Source: Isoetes taiwanensis
Taxonomy: Eukaryota; Streptophyta; Lycopodiopsida; Isoetales; Isoetaceae
NCBI GenBank assembly: GCA_021234155.1
Contig: JAJEKV010000005.1
Coordinates: 21,002,089 to 21,066,088 of the forward strand
Length of the DNA: 64,000 bases
Direction of reading: 5' to 3'
In this document: positions 23,301 through 35,055 of the stretch, piece by piece
How the letters are laid out: the number at the start of each line of letters is the position of its first letter
Numbering within the stretch: position 1 is the stretch's first letter
Made by a program: the position numbers and the translations under genes
The notes under the pieces: model-generated
Databases searched by the model: none
What the model was told of the DNA's origin: nothing
Seen by the model: the letters and a program-made list of their open reading frames with translations, nothing else

Positions 23301-23734
23301 AGTTTTGATACCTCAAAAGTCTGTTATATCATGCACTCATTTTTCCCGTTGAAGATGAATGTGTGGAAAGATTTGTTCAATCTTCAGGTTAAGTTAGTCT
23401 CCTAAGATTTCTGTAAATAAGTCATTTCCATATGGGACATTTAAGGAAGATTGCAGCTCTTTATAGGAATGGCTCAGAAGAATGTAGTTTTAAGAACATC
23501 GGTTTTTTCATGCTACATATGACGAACACAAGGTTATAGTTCCTGTTTTTCTTCAATTTCATTATGTGTTTGGTGCAGGAAAAGTATGATTTTGTCTAGC
23601 AAAAAACATAAAATCTAAATGCATTTGCTTTATGGCTTTTCTATTTTGCATCTTCAACTTTTTTCAGACTATAATATGGCTTCCATTGTGCTTGCGTTGT
23701 ACTTCACTGCATCATTTGGTCTTCGTGGAGCCTC

Positions 23735-23975
23735 GTAATATTAATAGAACCTAGTGGAAGTTTGAATCCTTTGGTTATAGCATGAATCATGTGGTCAAGC
23801 CTTCGAAACATTAATACACCGAATGGAAGTTTGAATCATTTGGTCATTAAGAGAACCTAATGGAAGTATGAAGCCTCTGGTCATAGCTTGAATCATGTGG
23901 TTAAGCATACAGAACATTAATAAGACCCAATGGAAGTTTGAATCCTTTGGTCATAGCTCGAATATCTGGTCATAT
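23735..23975. repeat. Degenerate tandem repeat
   Basis: A unit with AATGGAAGTTTGAATC..TTTGGTCATAGC, then TGAATCATGTGG and ACATTAATA recurs three or more times with substitutions and partial units. It is non-coding. Confidence 0.65.
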
Positions 23976-24272
23976 CTCCAACATTGCTGAAGCCCATGCT
24001 ATATATGCAAGATAAAAAAATATGATGTTGCACCGTGGGAACAAACACATTATTTTCATGCTTGGCTTGTATTCAAGCCTAAAGAAACCTTGTAGGCGGA
24101 AGTCAACTTCTTGTATGCAACTGTGCTATTTCTGTTCCTATTATTCACGCAACTCACCACCACCCGAGCAGATTCTAATGTTTACAATTTATGGCATTGG
24201 ATGTTGAAAATCCAGCATCTACCATAAACCTAACAAATTTTACCTTGTCAAAGCCTTCTGGTGTGTCTTTTG

Positions 24273-24306
24273 CTAGTTTTTTTTTTTTATTATTATTATT
24301 ATTAAT
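24273..24306. repeat. Poly(T) and (ATT)n microsatellite
   Basis: A T-run is followed by six or so ATT units. This could be the tail of an old retroposon in minus orientation. Confidence 0.6.
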
Positions 24307-26500
24307 AAATGATATTTTAAGTTAGCCACATGTTGGCTTTCAAGTTAGCTACATCTTGGCTCCAAGTTGGCTACTTACTGATTTCTTAAATTTGAAAGTC
24401 TAATGTTAATACCATCACTAAGTGAATGCATAGCATGATGGCTTGGCCAAACTTACTCATAGCATGTGGTATTGGACCACAGGAGCATGTATCTTGGCTT
24501 AGCCTAACTCAGAAATACACTCAAAATAAGAAGTGTGAATAGTAGTGATCCATATTGCATTGATCAATGCACTTGAGCAAACCTAGGTGCGACATCGAAA
24601 TAGTACCTAGGACTTCTTCAAGTAATGGTATTTAACTCCATCTAGCATCATTTATCATTGAATATTAAATTTGAGGATAAATGCAATATTTTGTAAGGTG
24701 GCTTTCTATTTCTCATGATAATATCAAGTCTAAAGTCTCATAGTATTCCAGATTATGCAGATAAATAACTGGGAGAGCCTAGATTGTTTACATATATTAT
24801 GAAATTCTAATACATAGAATGTTTAAAATAATGAAATGTTTAGGGTAAGTATTTTGAAAACCCTAAACGTGCATAGTTTTGCATCATTCTCTACGTCGCC
24901 GCACAAGCCTAAGGCTCGTTCTTGATTTCTTTTGCCCGATCAATATGGGATGCCCAATTTCGGCCCCTTCTTTGAAGATTCGTGACTCCTACATGTTCTT
25001 ATATGCTCTAAGAAAAGAACATAGCCAATTTCGGCCATGGCTTGAAAGCTTTTGTGGAAAACCTGACACGGTTTATTCGAATCTGTGAAGCATAGACATG
25101 CAATCCGGTTCTGCAATCCAGGTTTGCAAATGCTGAAATACTTTGCATTATTTACCTTTATTTCATTTAGATTATGCTGCCACAGGCTTTACTAAGATAG
25201 TTTATGAGCATATCTGTTTAGATATCTCCTTCTCTACAGATACTTTGTGTAGGAGATTTTTTGTAAAAAGCTGTTGATTCCTTCTTATATTTGCCTCTAT
25301 TACTAACGGAGGACAAAAGTGCTACATTGGGTGAAGGGCTATACGCCGAAAAAACCCAATGTACCTTTTGGCCCTCACAGATTTACCATTTTTAATGCTA
25401 AATTTGTGTTGATTGGCTGCAGGTACGGGTTTTTTCCTCTCAATGTGGCGTCTTTTGTCTTGTGAAGTTTATTGTAGCTGGCAATGGTGATGGAATCAAA
25501 GCTAAAGATTACACAAATGGTGCTGTCCTTAAGTTACAGGGATAAGTTACAGGGATATTACTCTGCCTTTTTTAATTTATAGTTGGATCTATTACTTGGA
25601 TAGACAAATGCTTGGATCCATTTATTTTTTCTATTTAAATTGAAGCATTTTGGTCATTTTGCACTAAATATAAATATGATAAACATATGATTCGATAACA
25701 TTTGGCTGGTTAATTGTGAATTAGCCTGGCTATAATGGCAAAGGCAATTATGGCATCAGAGGAATATCAGTCCCAGATTCATTACATTTGGTTGGAATTC
25801 TTAGTTCAAGAAAGAGTCGTATTTGCTGTTTAAGGCTTATAATACTAGGCTGGTTTTATATGCCTTGATAAGTGCCTGAGACTATGGATGTGGAGTACCA
25901 TCATGGATTAGCCTAGTCCATGTATGGATGGATAATACTACCAAGGGATTGACCGAGGTAGATGATTGTGCTAGTATAGGCTAGTGTGATCTGGGTTTTC
26001 TTTTTTTTTTTTTTTTTTTTTTGGATAATGTGCTTCAACAAGGCAACATGGTTTGCATAAATAAGAAGTTGTATATTATACAACAACAGGGATCAATGGG
26101 CAGTAAATTCCATACCGGGCTATGTTGAGTAGTCAAACATTCTATATAGCACGAGGCCTAGCATGGTATCAATGTTAAATCCTGAGATATGTAGACATAT
26201 AAGACCTTTGTAAAAATGCGCTGATGGGCATATTTTTGAAAATAATTGTCTTAAAAGGAAATGACATTTACATGGAAAAATAATATGTTAGGTTTTCTAA
26301 CAAATCGACTCTAGGGTTCCAGCTCCAGCATGAATCGTAAATGGATGGAGAACAGAGGATCTTCCGTCAAGATCATTTTCCAATGAAGTTGGTTTTTACA
26401 GCTATTTATTCTACAGGTACAAGCCGATTGGGCCTAGGTACACGACCAGTGTGCAGAAACCTTATTAAGTACTGGGATCCCGGCTATATATTAGCACAGA
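24307..26500. other. Spacer without recognised gene
   Basis: No coherent gene was found. A frame at 24879-25088 lacks similarity. A T-run of over 20 bases at 25999-26021 may mark a retroposon tail. Confidence 0.4.
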
Positions 26501-26533
26501 TACATTAGCTTAGTGCTGATTTCGTCCACCACA

Positions 26534-26906
26534 GATGAACCACGGATTCTGCCCTTGAGCATGGGCAGGAAGAAGGGGGATTTAAATATGTCTACCAGAA
26601 GGAAGCTTGAATTAGATGCTAGTTTGGCTCCCAAGAGAAAAAAGATCTGGGAATTTCGTAAGGCTGCAAGCACTGCAAAACCAGGATTGGCTATGGATAC
26701 TCCTAAAAATGCCATGGGAAATGAATGCATTACTGCAAAGGAAGGGGAAGTGATCAAGAAGAAAGCTGTGCTATTAGAGCAGATCCCCAAGATCAGAGGT
26801 AATGACGAATGCTTGACCAACAAAGAGGCCGATTCCAAGGACGAAACTGGAGGCAAAGCAACAACAGTGCAACATACGGGATTTCCCTCTGGAGCGAAAA
26901 TTATGC
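26534..26906 (+). CDS. Basic, NLS-containing exon of unknown protein
   Basis: An open segment begins after an acceptor-like CCACCACAG and ends before a donor-like GCAG|GTTAAT. It encodes about 124 residues rich in Lys and Arg, with bipartite nuclear-signal-like clusters (MGRKKGD, APKRKKIWEFRK, IKKKAV). No domain was recognised. A possible further exon with IPDSDSGDTRFHGK lies near 28405. It could be part of a nuclear protein gene or a decayed copy. I cannot assign a function. Confidence 0.35.
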
Positions 26907-28927
26907 AGGTTAATGCTAATCATATAATCTATAGTCTTTTATGACATGAAATACATGCTCCAACTGAAGATTGTAGCAAGAAATAAGGGAATTATTATAT
27001 GGATTATATTTCTTTTCTAAGTATTTATGCTGTAATTACATGCTGGGGTTATAGATTGCTGGATCTGTTACTCACTAAATAAGTGGTGATGTGAAATTTA
27101 TTCAAGAAATTATTAATACATGCATGGAGACTAGGACATCTGGAAGGTTTTTTAGATGTTATTGTGCAGGAATTAAACATATAGTGGGTTCTTGTTTTAA
27201 AGAAGTTTGGAACAGATAATACACTGTTCAATTGTATACCCTGTTTGGTATATAGGATTAAATGGTCTACTATAACTTTAAACTTGGGAAAAATTAGTTG
27301 GATCCCATATTTACTGAACCATATATGAGCAGGAAGTATAGTTGCTGAAGCTTACCATTAGAGATAGTTCTTTTAGGGACTGACACAATTAGATGGTAAA
27401 CAAAAAGATTATAAATCCAAGCCACATATGATGTGAGCATAAACACTAAATGCTGGCTGATACAACTGCATAGGTGGTTACGGATTGCTCTACACTTGAT
27501 GCAATAATGATGTGTATGTACTGTAAATATAAATGTTTAATTTGGCTTCAGTTATAACTCCAAGGTAAGGGAGTACCCTGTGACTAGTTGCTGGAGAATT
27601 TTGACTACATGCTAGACAGAATTTGCTGGGTATTTTGGACAGTATGTGAATCTGCTGTACATAAGTCCTGGAAATCTGTGTTTTGCTCAATGATTATATA
27701 CTGACACTAGTACCATTAAGTCATGGTGAAGGGGAATACCCAAGAAACCTACTGCTTACCTGTTAGTAGCTTAGGCTCTTACCCTGATTAAGGCTAACTG
27801 TCCTTTGGTTCTACTGCAGGTAACCAGGTTTCTTGCTCCATGCTTTGATGTTTATAAGCGTTCTAAGCAGATGGTTCAATAAACTAGATTTCAAGTAAGA
27901 TACTTCCATTGGGAGAACATGCAATATACTGAGTACCTAGATTGTTTGTCATAAGAAATTACTCGGATGTTTTAATCTGGTATAATTTATGTATAATATA
28001 TTGGCTGCATTAGACATATTTGATTGTATTATTTCTGGAAATAAAAGTTTCTTTGGAAATAGTATACTATTGGTACAAAATAATTAAGTTATGTCCTTAT
28101 CCTGGCCTAGGAAATTGTTTCCTGGCAATTTTCTGGGGCTGCCAAAGGCAGACTTGGTATTTCCAGTTGGAAATATCGTGTGGTAGTCTGGTAACAGATT
28201 TGGGTTTTTTTTTTTTTATATATATGTATGAAAATAAGTAATTTTTTTGTGATGATCCAAATGGGAACCTTCGTTTAGATTAACTGTAAATGAGGATGAT
28301 TGATATTTTCCCTTCAAAGCTAACATCACTTTCGGAGGCCAAAATTATGGTCTCCTAAATCTTTGCAACTTTTTATGTATTAAAAATAAAAAATAATATA
28401 GCTTGTGATTCCGGACTCCGATTCAGGTGACACTAGATTTCATGGGAAGATATCATCCTCATCTACAATTCATCTGGATGACGTATTCCTAATTGGATCA
28501 TTACAAAAAAGTTATGAAACAAGGGCATTTTCACAATTTTGCAAATATCTAAATATATATAAGATTTCTCATTTTTTGAATTATCTAAATTTTTAGAATG
28601 TTTTTTCTGTTTTTTTTCAATTAATATGGGGCTAACGCCTGGCTTGATATAGATTCACTATTGCCGTGGAGCTATTTTTGTTTGGAGATCGGTCGTACAA
28701 CGGTTTTGAAGAGCTAGAGTTTACAACCAATTTAGTGCGGGTGAAGTCTTGCCATTGTTATGAAGTCGCTCGATTGTGGAGCTTCGAATATCTTGAATCT
28801 GGAAAAGTCACATAGAGAATGGGGCATTGGAAGTACAAGTGCAGACAACGAAAATCTAGCGTGAAGAAATCATGGTTGCAAAGGTCGCGATTGCGAGCAG
28901 AGCTCATGGTTGCAACATGAACCTTTG
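26907..28927. other. Spacer between the basic exon and the LTR retrotransposon
   Basis: Short frames only. 28405-28596 is open but lacks similarity. The last base before the LTR retrotransposon is 28927. Confidence 0.35.
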
Positions 28928-30562
28928 TGTGACGTTCCAAGTATTTATACAGTATATGTAACATATTTATACGGTATACATATAAATATACTGACACGTC
29001 ACCAGTAAAGGTTACGCCACCCTGGGGTATTTTGACTTAGGGGGTTGACCTAAAAGGGTTTAATTTAGCTATGCTAAATTAAATTAGTAAAGGATAATTA
29101 TCCAATTAATTGTATTGGACTAATTGGCTATTTAGGAGAGTGCCACCTGGCCTAACTCGATTGGCCAGCATGGGGAATTCCAATTTGGGTCATCAACTTG
29201 ACCCCTACCCCTAATTGACACCATAATCGACCAAGAGGAGCAGCAGCTGAGCGCCCACCCTTGCTGAGCGCCCAAATTACCTGTGTACCCAGTACTGAGC
29301 GCCAAGTCCAGAGAGGATGGAGCTACCAAATGACAATGGATCTAGCAGGAACTCAGGTGGGTGGTTCGTGTAGCTTGATGTTCTAGAGTAGCGCCCCTGT
29401 TGGGCACTTGTTGTGTTCATTTCTTCTGTTCTCTCTGTGCTTTAATTGTAGGAACTAACCCTTGATTGCAAAGGTGAGTTCTCTTTATCTCCGACTCGAT
29501 ACTTGCTCATGAATGATGGATTGATAGTTCTTTGCATAAGTATTGCTATTGAAACGGAGGAATTAAGGGGGGGTAGAGACCTCTGAGCCATGTGTAGTAG
29601 TATGCTCCTAGGTAGATCCCTGTATTTCCCATTAGATGCGGCCTGTGTACAGGAGACCACCGGGTCCTAGATGCTATGGAATGGCTTAGCACCAGAGAAG
29701 GGACGCAGTGGTGAAGTGGGGGTGGGGTCTTGCATGAACATAAAAGGCTCCTGAGACTCCTACAGTGGGCTAGGCCTGATAGTCGGTCACGTAGAGGGCC
29801 GGGTATGGGTCTGACACTTCCTGGGTGTAGAGGTGTGACCCGTACGGGGCACCATGCACTTTGAGTAGATTTAGGGTGAGTAAGTCGGGTACGGATGGGG
29901 GGGTCGCTGATGCGGCACGCATGGAACCACTGCGATCCTGTAGCTCACCCATGGAACCACTGCGATCCTGGAAGGGGACACTTCCCTGACCTGCCTCGTC
30001 GGACCGGGGCTTCATGAACCCTGGAGTAGGCTCGAAGGGTGATACCTTGAGTCTGCATCTTCGGAAGGCTATAGTGACGCCATAGCATGAATCGACCCAT
30101 CTGCAAGTGTGCACAGGAGGGGCGGATGGAGTGGACAACCCTAGTCGATGTTCTATGCCAGCCAACGCCAGGTTATATCTCTGTCTGTTGATCTCTTGAG
30201 ACCGAGCCGTCAGTTCATCCTCACAGGAGTCTGAACCGGGGTAGAACCTGGGGTTTGGGGTGTTTTCCTTAGGATTAGATGCATATTCTTTGCCGCTAGT
30301 ACTTGGATGGATGTGCCACTCTTCGTGGTGGTTATTTATATATATTTATGCTGTGTGCTAACATGTATTCACGCTTCCGCGACTTAAGAGCCCCATTGAA
30401 GGCGTGGGCCGAATGACACCTCCGTGTCCTTCACTCGGGCATCTCTTTACGGATGGCCTGGGATAGACGGAGGGCCCTACTCATGGCGAGATGGTTGCCA
30501 TGGGAGGGGAAAGTCCCCGTATGTATACGACCGGGTGTCGTATATATTCAGGGAGCGTCACA
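28928..30562 (+). repeat. 5' LTR (1635 bp)
   Basis: It begins TGTGACGTTCC and ends AGCGTCACA. The termini form a 7-bp inverted repeat TGTGACG/CGTCACA with the canonical TG...CA ends. The first 492 bp recur at 43166-43656. The end is fixed by the primer site, which starts two bases later. A 20-bp motif ATGGAACCACTGCGATCCTG occurs twice near 29919-29970. Confidence 0.9.
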
Positions 30563-30563
30563 G

Positions 30564-30575
30564 TGGTATCAGAGC
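30564..30575 (+). other. Primer-binding site (initiator tRNA-Met type)
   Basis: TGGTATCAGAGC directly follows the 5' LTR. This is the usual primer site of plant Gypsy elements, complementary to the 3' end of initiator tRNA-Met. Confidence 0.9.
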
Positions 30576-30745
30576 ATGGTTTTGGGAAGCCAAACTACTG
30601 CACTGGCCACATACTAACTCGATAGATCGTTAGTTAGTGAGTGACGTTTTTTTTGGAGTAGTATGAGATTTGGGTGGTGTAGTGGATGCCGTCATGATTA
30701 ATTTAACGTGGTTAAAGTATAAAATTGGTATGTGTACCCGGCGCA

Positions 30746-30940
30746 AAACCCTAACCCTAAACGGCGGGCAGGGGGTACCCGGATGTTGCTGGCGACGGTG
30801 GCAGGGTCGAAATAAGGTCTGCCCGTCGCCCTAAAAAAAAAAAAAAAAAAAAAAACCTAACCCTAAACGGCGGGCATGGGGTACCCGGATGCTCCTGGTG
30901 GCCGTAGCGGGGTCGGGGTAGGGCATGCCCGCCGCCCTAA
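30746..30940 (+). repeat. Two-copy leader repeat with telomere-like motif
   Basis: A roughly 107-bp unit beginning CCTAACCCTAAACGGCGGGCA and containing GGGGTACCCGGATG occurs twice, separated by an A-run (30832-30855). CCCTAACCCTAAA resembles the plant telomere repeat, but only two units occur per copy. Confidence 0.75.
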
Positions 30941-31171
30941 AAACGCGATTCCGCCACTTTTTCTTAAAAAAAATTTAGGGTAAAAATTTCAAATTTTAGT
31001 TAAAGGTAACATTTTTCCCTTCATTTTTCCTAACGCTCATTGCTTTTTGGTGCTCCGCCTAGCCGCCATAGCCGCCGGACCGAAGCTTCCCTCCGCCATA
31101 GCCATTTCTATCTGTAACCTCATTCCTTGCCTTCCTCTCGCAAGCGCCCGCTCAGCGCCCACCTTTTTGTG

Positions 31172-31586
31172 ATGGAGGAACCCAAGCAAGTATACAAGCG
31201 CATACCTCGCTATTCTAGATCTCCCATAGAGTCTCTGATGGCCGAACTGTTGCCACGCCCAAACCCATCACCAGAACAGGAGGCTAAAACTGAGGAGTTA
31301 TTGGAGCATTTTGTTAAACGCTTTTATGAAGGGGTTAGGATACCATACCCGCTCTTTTGTTATAACGAGCGCTTCCTATAACGCCATCCGGGAAACCTAC
31401 ACCGTAATTGAAGAGGAAGATGGTGTCCAGAAATATACACGGTTCTATCCACCGGAAGGGAATGAGCAAGCAGAAGCCGAGGCCATACAGATGCAGGCCC
31501 ATAAGATCCTTCAAATGGCACAAGCAACGGACCTACAATGGCTCGCAGCTGATGACCCTGTTGCGCAGGCTTTAGCATACCGTTAA
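31172..31586 (+). pseudogene. N-terminal part of the H3-like retroelement ORF
   Basis: A frame starting MEEPKQVYKR at 31172 runs to about 31370. A frame change there leads into the frame of the H3-like ORF (YNAIRETYTVIEEEDG...). A TAA at 31584-31586 then separates it from the open frame beginning at 31632. The peptide is acidic and helical, with no recognised domain. Both lesions look like secondary damage to one longer protein. Confidence 0.55.
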
Positions 31587-31631
31587 CCCCCATTTTTCAC
31601 CGACCAGTTCCAGCGAGCTGTTGAGAAGGAC

Positions 31632-32429
31632 ATGCAGGCCAATCCCCCACGGTATTTCCTGGAGCTTAAACGCAGAACAGACGCCCAGATAGCCAGGGAA
31701 AAACGAGCAGAGGAGCATGCAACACTCCTGGCCAAATCACAGAGGGCAACTCACGTAGTAGAGGAGGCTGCTAAACTCCGTGAGGATACCCTCCATGCAC
31801 AGCAAGTGGAACAGGAGCAAGCCCTGAAAAGAATGCAAGATAACGCAGATCGTATAGCCAGGGAAGCAATAGAAGTAGTTAAGGAGCGGCTTAGGAAACA
31901 AGATCAGGAACGGGACCGTCAAGATCCCCCACCTCCGAATGACCCTTTTCATCGCCGAAAGCGAAAGAGTACGGCCCGTAAGTCGGGTGCTCAGTACAGG
32001 GACCAGCTCAAGGCTCGGGGTGGTGTCACCAAGGCTGCCGGGGACAACCAGCGGGACGAAATCATCCGGAAGGCCCGGCATCCAAAGGCAGCGGGAAAAA
32101 CTATTCCCGGAGCCCCACCCCAGCCTAAGAGGAAGCATCGTTACAAGCCTGGCACCGTGGCACTTAGGGAAATAAGGAAGTATCAGAAGTCTACCGAATT
32201 CTTGCTACGGAAACTTCCCTTTCAGCGTTTGGTCCGAGAGATTGCTCAAGAGTATAAGACGGATTTCCGGTTTCAGACTCATGCAATTTTAGCACTCCAG
32301 GAAGCGGCCGAAGCCTATTTGGTGGCCCTCTTTGGCGATGCCAATTTATGTGCTATCCATGCTAAGCGAGTGACGATAATGACAAAGGACCTTCAGCTAG
32401 CACGCCGGATCCGTGGGGAACGTCCGTGA
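31632..32429 (+). CDS. Retroelement protein with C-terminal histone H3 (H3.3-like) domain
   Basis: The frame encodes 265 residues. Residues 1-105 are a charged, helical, coiled-coil-like segment ([12 protein letters not shown]..., [16 protein letters not shown]). Residues 106-165 form a basic tail containing TARKS at 114-118, the same string that surrounds Lys9 in histone H3. Residues 166-265 are a full H3 core with no gap: [54 protein letters not shown], and an end at [11 protein letters not shown]. Tyr at the H3 position-41 equivalent, and HAILAL giving His87 and Leu90 equivalents, match the plant H3.3 signature rather than H3.1. Loop 1 has no CENH3-type insertion. The sequence sits between the primer site and gag, in sense orientation. 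Whether the protein enters nucleosomes is unknown. Confidence 0.85.
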   Translation: MQANPPRYFLELKRRTDAQIAREKRAEEHATLLAKSQRATHVVEEAAKLREDTLHAQQVEQEQALKRMQDNADRIAREAIEVVKERLRKQDQERDRQDPPPPNDPFHRRKRKSTARKSGAQYRDQLKARGGVTKAAGDNQRDEIIRKARHPKAAGKTIPGAPPQPKRKHRYKPGTVALREIRKYQKSTEFLLRKLPFQRLVREIAQEYKTDFRFQTHAILALQEAAEAYLVALFGDANLCAIHAKRVTIMTKDLQLARRIRGERP

Positions 32430-32706
32430 CTATGTAAAATAACTTTTTTGTGTATATATAACCCGATATATTAATATGAATCCTGTTTTGACTTCTTATT
32501 CAGAGCGTGATTTTCTTTCCTTTATATATGTATATTAGGAAAAAAAAAAAAAAGATAAAGAAAGGAAAAAAATATATGTAATAATAATAATTAGCTGGCG
32601 CCTCGAACGCCGTGCCCTGAAATTTAAAAGTGACATTCACTTTAGGGTTTTCGTTCATTTCTTATTCCTTCCGTTTTCTTCCTCCTCCTATTTTTTGTCT
32701 TCAGCA

Positions 32707-34116
32707 ATGGACTACGCTGGGCGTTTAGCATGGTACATGGGAGGTGAGCAGTGGGATCCCCAGGTCCCATACCCTCTTTTGGACCCCATGTTGCAGTGTA
32801 AAGTCGACCTTATCGACAATATGCGTGCACATCCTCATTATAACCTTTTTCTGGAGTTTTATGATGAGGAAATCCTACCCCAGGCAGAGTTTCTCAGAGA
32901 GCTGCCACAACCCTATCTCCACAGGGATATCTTATGGCAGATGTTTGGGGATGACCGTCACGGCAATGATATTCTTAGGGGCATTGTCAGACGTGCTAAG
33001 CACGCCCCCATTATTGACCTCGGCTCTAACGAGCTGTACTTTGAGGCCCAGTTCGCCCTTGCTCTTATCATGGATAGGTATGTTGACGGTACCGACACGG
33101 CCTTAGAGCAAGTCAAGTCCCCACTTCCCCCAGATCCTGAGGAGGATGAACAGATAAGCTATGCCGACTTTGCAAGATGGAAGAAATTGGCCACAGAGAA
33201 GCCTTTACCTCGTAGTAAGGGCCAAGCACTTGTCGGCTTAAGCTCGCTTCCTACTATAAAGGTTGGGGATCAAGATTACTTGCTGCTGAGCGATATTCAA
33301 TGGGCATATCAGCATATCGCTAATAAGGGCAAGCAAAAGACGGCTCATCTCCTTTATGAGCTGGCCGAGTATTGTCAGGGTCAAAATGACTTCATCGACT
33401 ATTCTCAACCCGTCTATGTGCCAGAGATACACCAACTGCTCAACTATCATCCTCTTGATGTTGAGCCTATCAACACTCTGTTATCGTTACGGCAGTTAAT
33501 GATTCAGGGTATCCCGTCCTCAATTCCTGAATCGGCTTTCCACGCTACGGCCCCACATGTTCCCAATATCAACGATGTCGTAGTCAAGATGGAAGACGAC
33601 CCAACTATGGAGGATTTATGTGATGAAGGCCAGTACGCTCAGGAGGAGAAAGATTTTGCTAAGGAAGAGGAACTGCCCCAGAACTTAGAATCTGAATTGG
33701 CTTCTTCAACCCATCCGACTGTTGAGGGGTTGAAATGCCATATTACCCGGTTCTTCTTGTCGGCTTTTACAAGCAGGCAAGTCCTCTTCTTTGCCAAAGC
33801 AATTGCACCTGAAGCAGAGGCGGCTGTATGGGCACTCAGGGCACTTTCGACGACAACCGGCCATAAGAAGTTGGCCCCTAACTTGGAGCAGGTCATCCTG
33901 GTAAACCGTGATCTGGCCATTGCGGTGTTTGACCACGATATCGGCTCTTGGATGAACTTAAGTCTACTGGTTGCAGCGCCATTAGCTACCAATGTTCCTC
34001 CAAAGATAGCTTCATCAGCTGCCTCATCAATTAACCCTAGTGTATTACTTCTGCAGCACCGACCAGAGCCTGAGTTTGATACACAAGCGCAAGATGTTGA
34101 AGGGTCGACCTCTTAG
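32707..34116 (+). CDS. Retroelement ORF of unknown function, possible H2A-like C-terminus
   Basis: The open frame gives about 469 residues from the ATG at 32707, just after an acceptor-like TTTTTTGTCTTCAG. Residues about 1-290 (MDYAGRLAWYMGG..., DRYVDGTDTALEQV, LPTIKVGDQDYLLLSD) match nothing I know. An acidic linker follows (DEGQYAQEEKDFAKEEEL). Residues about 345-440 resemble a histone H2A fold in outline: HITRFFLSAF, a long helix rich in Ala (EAEAAVWALRAL), NRDLAIAVFDHDIG where H2A has a RHLxLAxRNDEEL-type segment, then INPSVLLLQ near the docking tail. The H2A resemblance is weak and could be chance. The long intact frame implies recent coding constraint. Confidence 0.6.
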   Translation: MDYAGRLAWYMGGEQWDPQVPYPLLDPMLQCKVDLIDNMRAHPHYNLFLEFYDEEILPQAEFLRELPQPYLHRDILWQMFGDDRHGNDILRGIVRRAKHAPIIDLGSNELYFEAQFALALIMDRYVDGTDTALEQVKSPLPPDPEEDEQISYADFARWKKLATEKPLPRSKGQALVGLSSLPTIKVGDQDYLLLSDIQWAYQHIANKGKQKTAHLLYELAEYCQGQNDFIDYSQPVYVPEIHQLLNYHPLDVEPINTLLSLRQLMIQGIPSSIPESAFHATAPHVPNINDVVVKMEDDPTMEDLCDEGQYAQEEKDFAKEEELPQNLESELASSTHPTVEGLKCHITRFFLSAFTSRQVLFFAKAIAPEAEAAVWALRALSTTTGHKKLAPNLEQVILVNRDLAIAVFDHDIGSWMNLSLLVAAPLATNVPPKIASSAASSINPSVLLLQHRPEPEFDTQAQDVEGSTS

Positions 34117-34334
34117 TTCTAGATTCTATTAGACAATTGTATTCAGTTTTATGTAATTTTGATTGGCATTTCCTTTAATGGGCCATCACATAATGCATGT
34201 ACCATCTTCTTATATTTACTTGTACTATTGACAACCATTGAATTGTCTTTTCCCTTCACTGCTTATCTCTCTTCCTTAGAGTTGGAATATAAGAAATTGT
34301 TCAATGTTATATATTCATTCCTACCGTCTTGCAG

Positions 34335-34786
34335 ACGAGGAACTTGCAGAATATGAGGAAAGAATCACCAACGATATACGAAGGGACGATTCAGGACCTC
34401 CAGACCAGGATTATGGCCAACGGTACGGGGAGTACCCGGAGCGTGATGATGATGATTACAAGGTAGGGGAACCTGCAGCAGAAGGAGAGCCCTATGATCC
34501 AGCTAAAGGATTGGAAGTAGTCAATATTCTCCGAGAACGGGCCTTTGAGGACTTACAGCAAACTCTTCGTCGAACATGGGATTACTGGGACATGACAAGG
34601 CATGAAGCTTTTGCTGACGCCAACGATCACTTCTGGCAGATTTTCTATGCGCTAAGAAGGCTTTTTAATCTCCTTATCATTAGCCCCACGCTAGACTACC
34701 AACCTGTCATCATCCAGGCCTGGGCTCGCTACAAGGTACGAGAGAGCGTTCGCTACTCTATCTTGTACCCTTTTGCGTCGCCCTAG
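34335..34786 (+). CDS. Retroelement ORF 3, acidic and helical, unknown
   Basis: The coding segment begins after an acceptor-like CCGTCTTGCAG. It reads DEELAEYEERITNDI, then an acidic Asp/Glu/Pro-rich part, then a helical part (ILRERAFEDLQQTLRRTWDY, TRHEAFADANDHFWQIFYAL, RRLF). The TRH...YALRR spacing is loosely like the TEH...YALKR part of histone H4, two residues longer, and I do not rely on it. A strong donor (AAG|GTACGAG) occurs at about 34734 and could splice to the acceptor at 35055 upstream of the next ORF. Confidence 0.5.
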
Positions 34787-35055
34787 GCCCGGTCCCCGCA
34801 GCTTTCTATGTTTATGTGTGAGTTGAAGAATTGTCCAATGTATAATATCGATCTCTGTATTATATCACTTTAAGTTTTGTAACTACCAATGTAATGATCT
34901 CCAATGTAATGACTGTACTCGCTTATAATAAAGATCTTTTTTCTTGTACTTTTTTTTTTAAAACTACTCTCTCTTAATCCTATCCGTAATAATCTTGTTT
35001 GTGGGACTTGATGTCACTGTAATTCTGCTTATATTTTTTTTTATGGTCAATGTAG

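Noticed and set aside
23700-23990. CRISPR-like array
   Set aside because: Units are degenerate and contiguous without unique spacers, in a plant genome; it is an ordinary tandem repeat.
28928-29419. Complete 492-bp LTR ending GTTGTGTTCA
   Set aside because: The primer-binding site is at 30564, not after 29419, and no matching 5-bp target duplication flanks 28928 and 43656. The 492 bp is therefore only the shared part of a longer LTR.
30746-30876. Interstitial telomere
   Set aside because: Only two CCCTAA-type units per copy and both inside the retroelement leader. Too short for a telomere relic.
31632-32429. CENH3 (centromeric H3)
   Set aside because: Loop 1 has no insertion, and the core follows H3.3 (Tyr41, His87, Leu90 equivalents).
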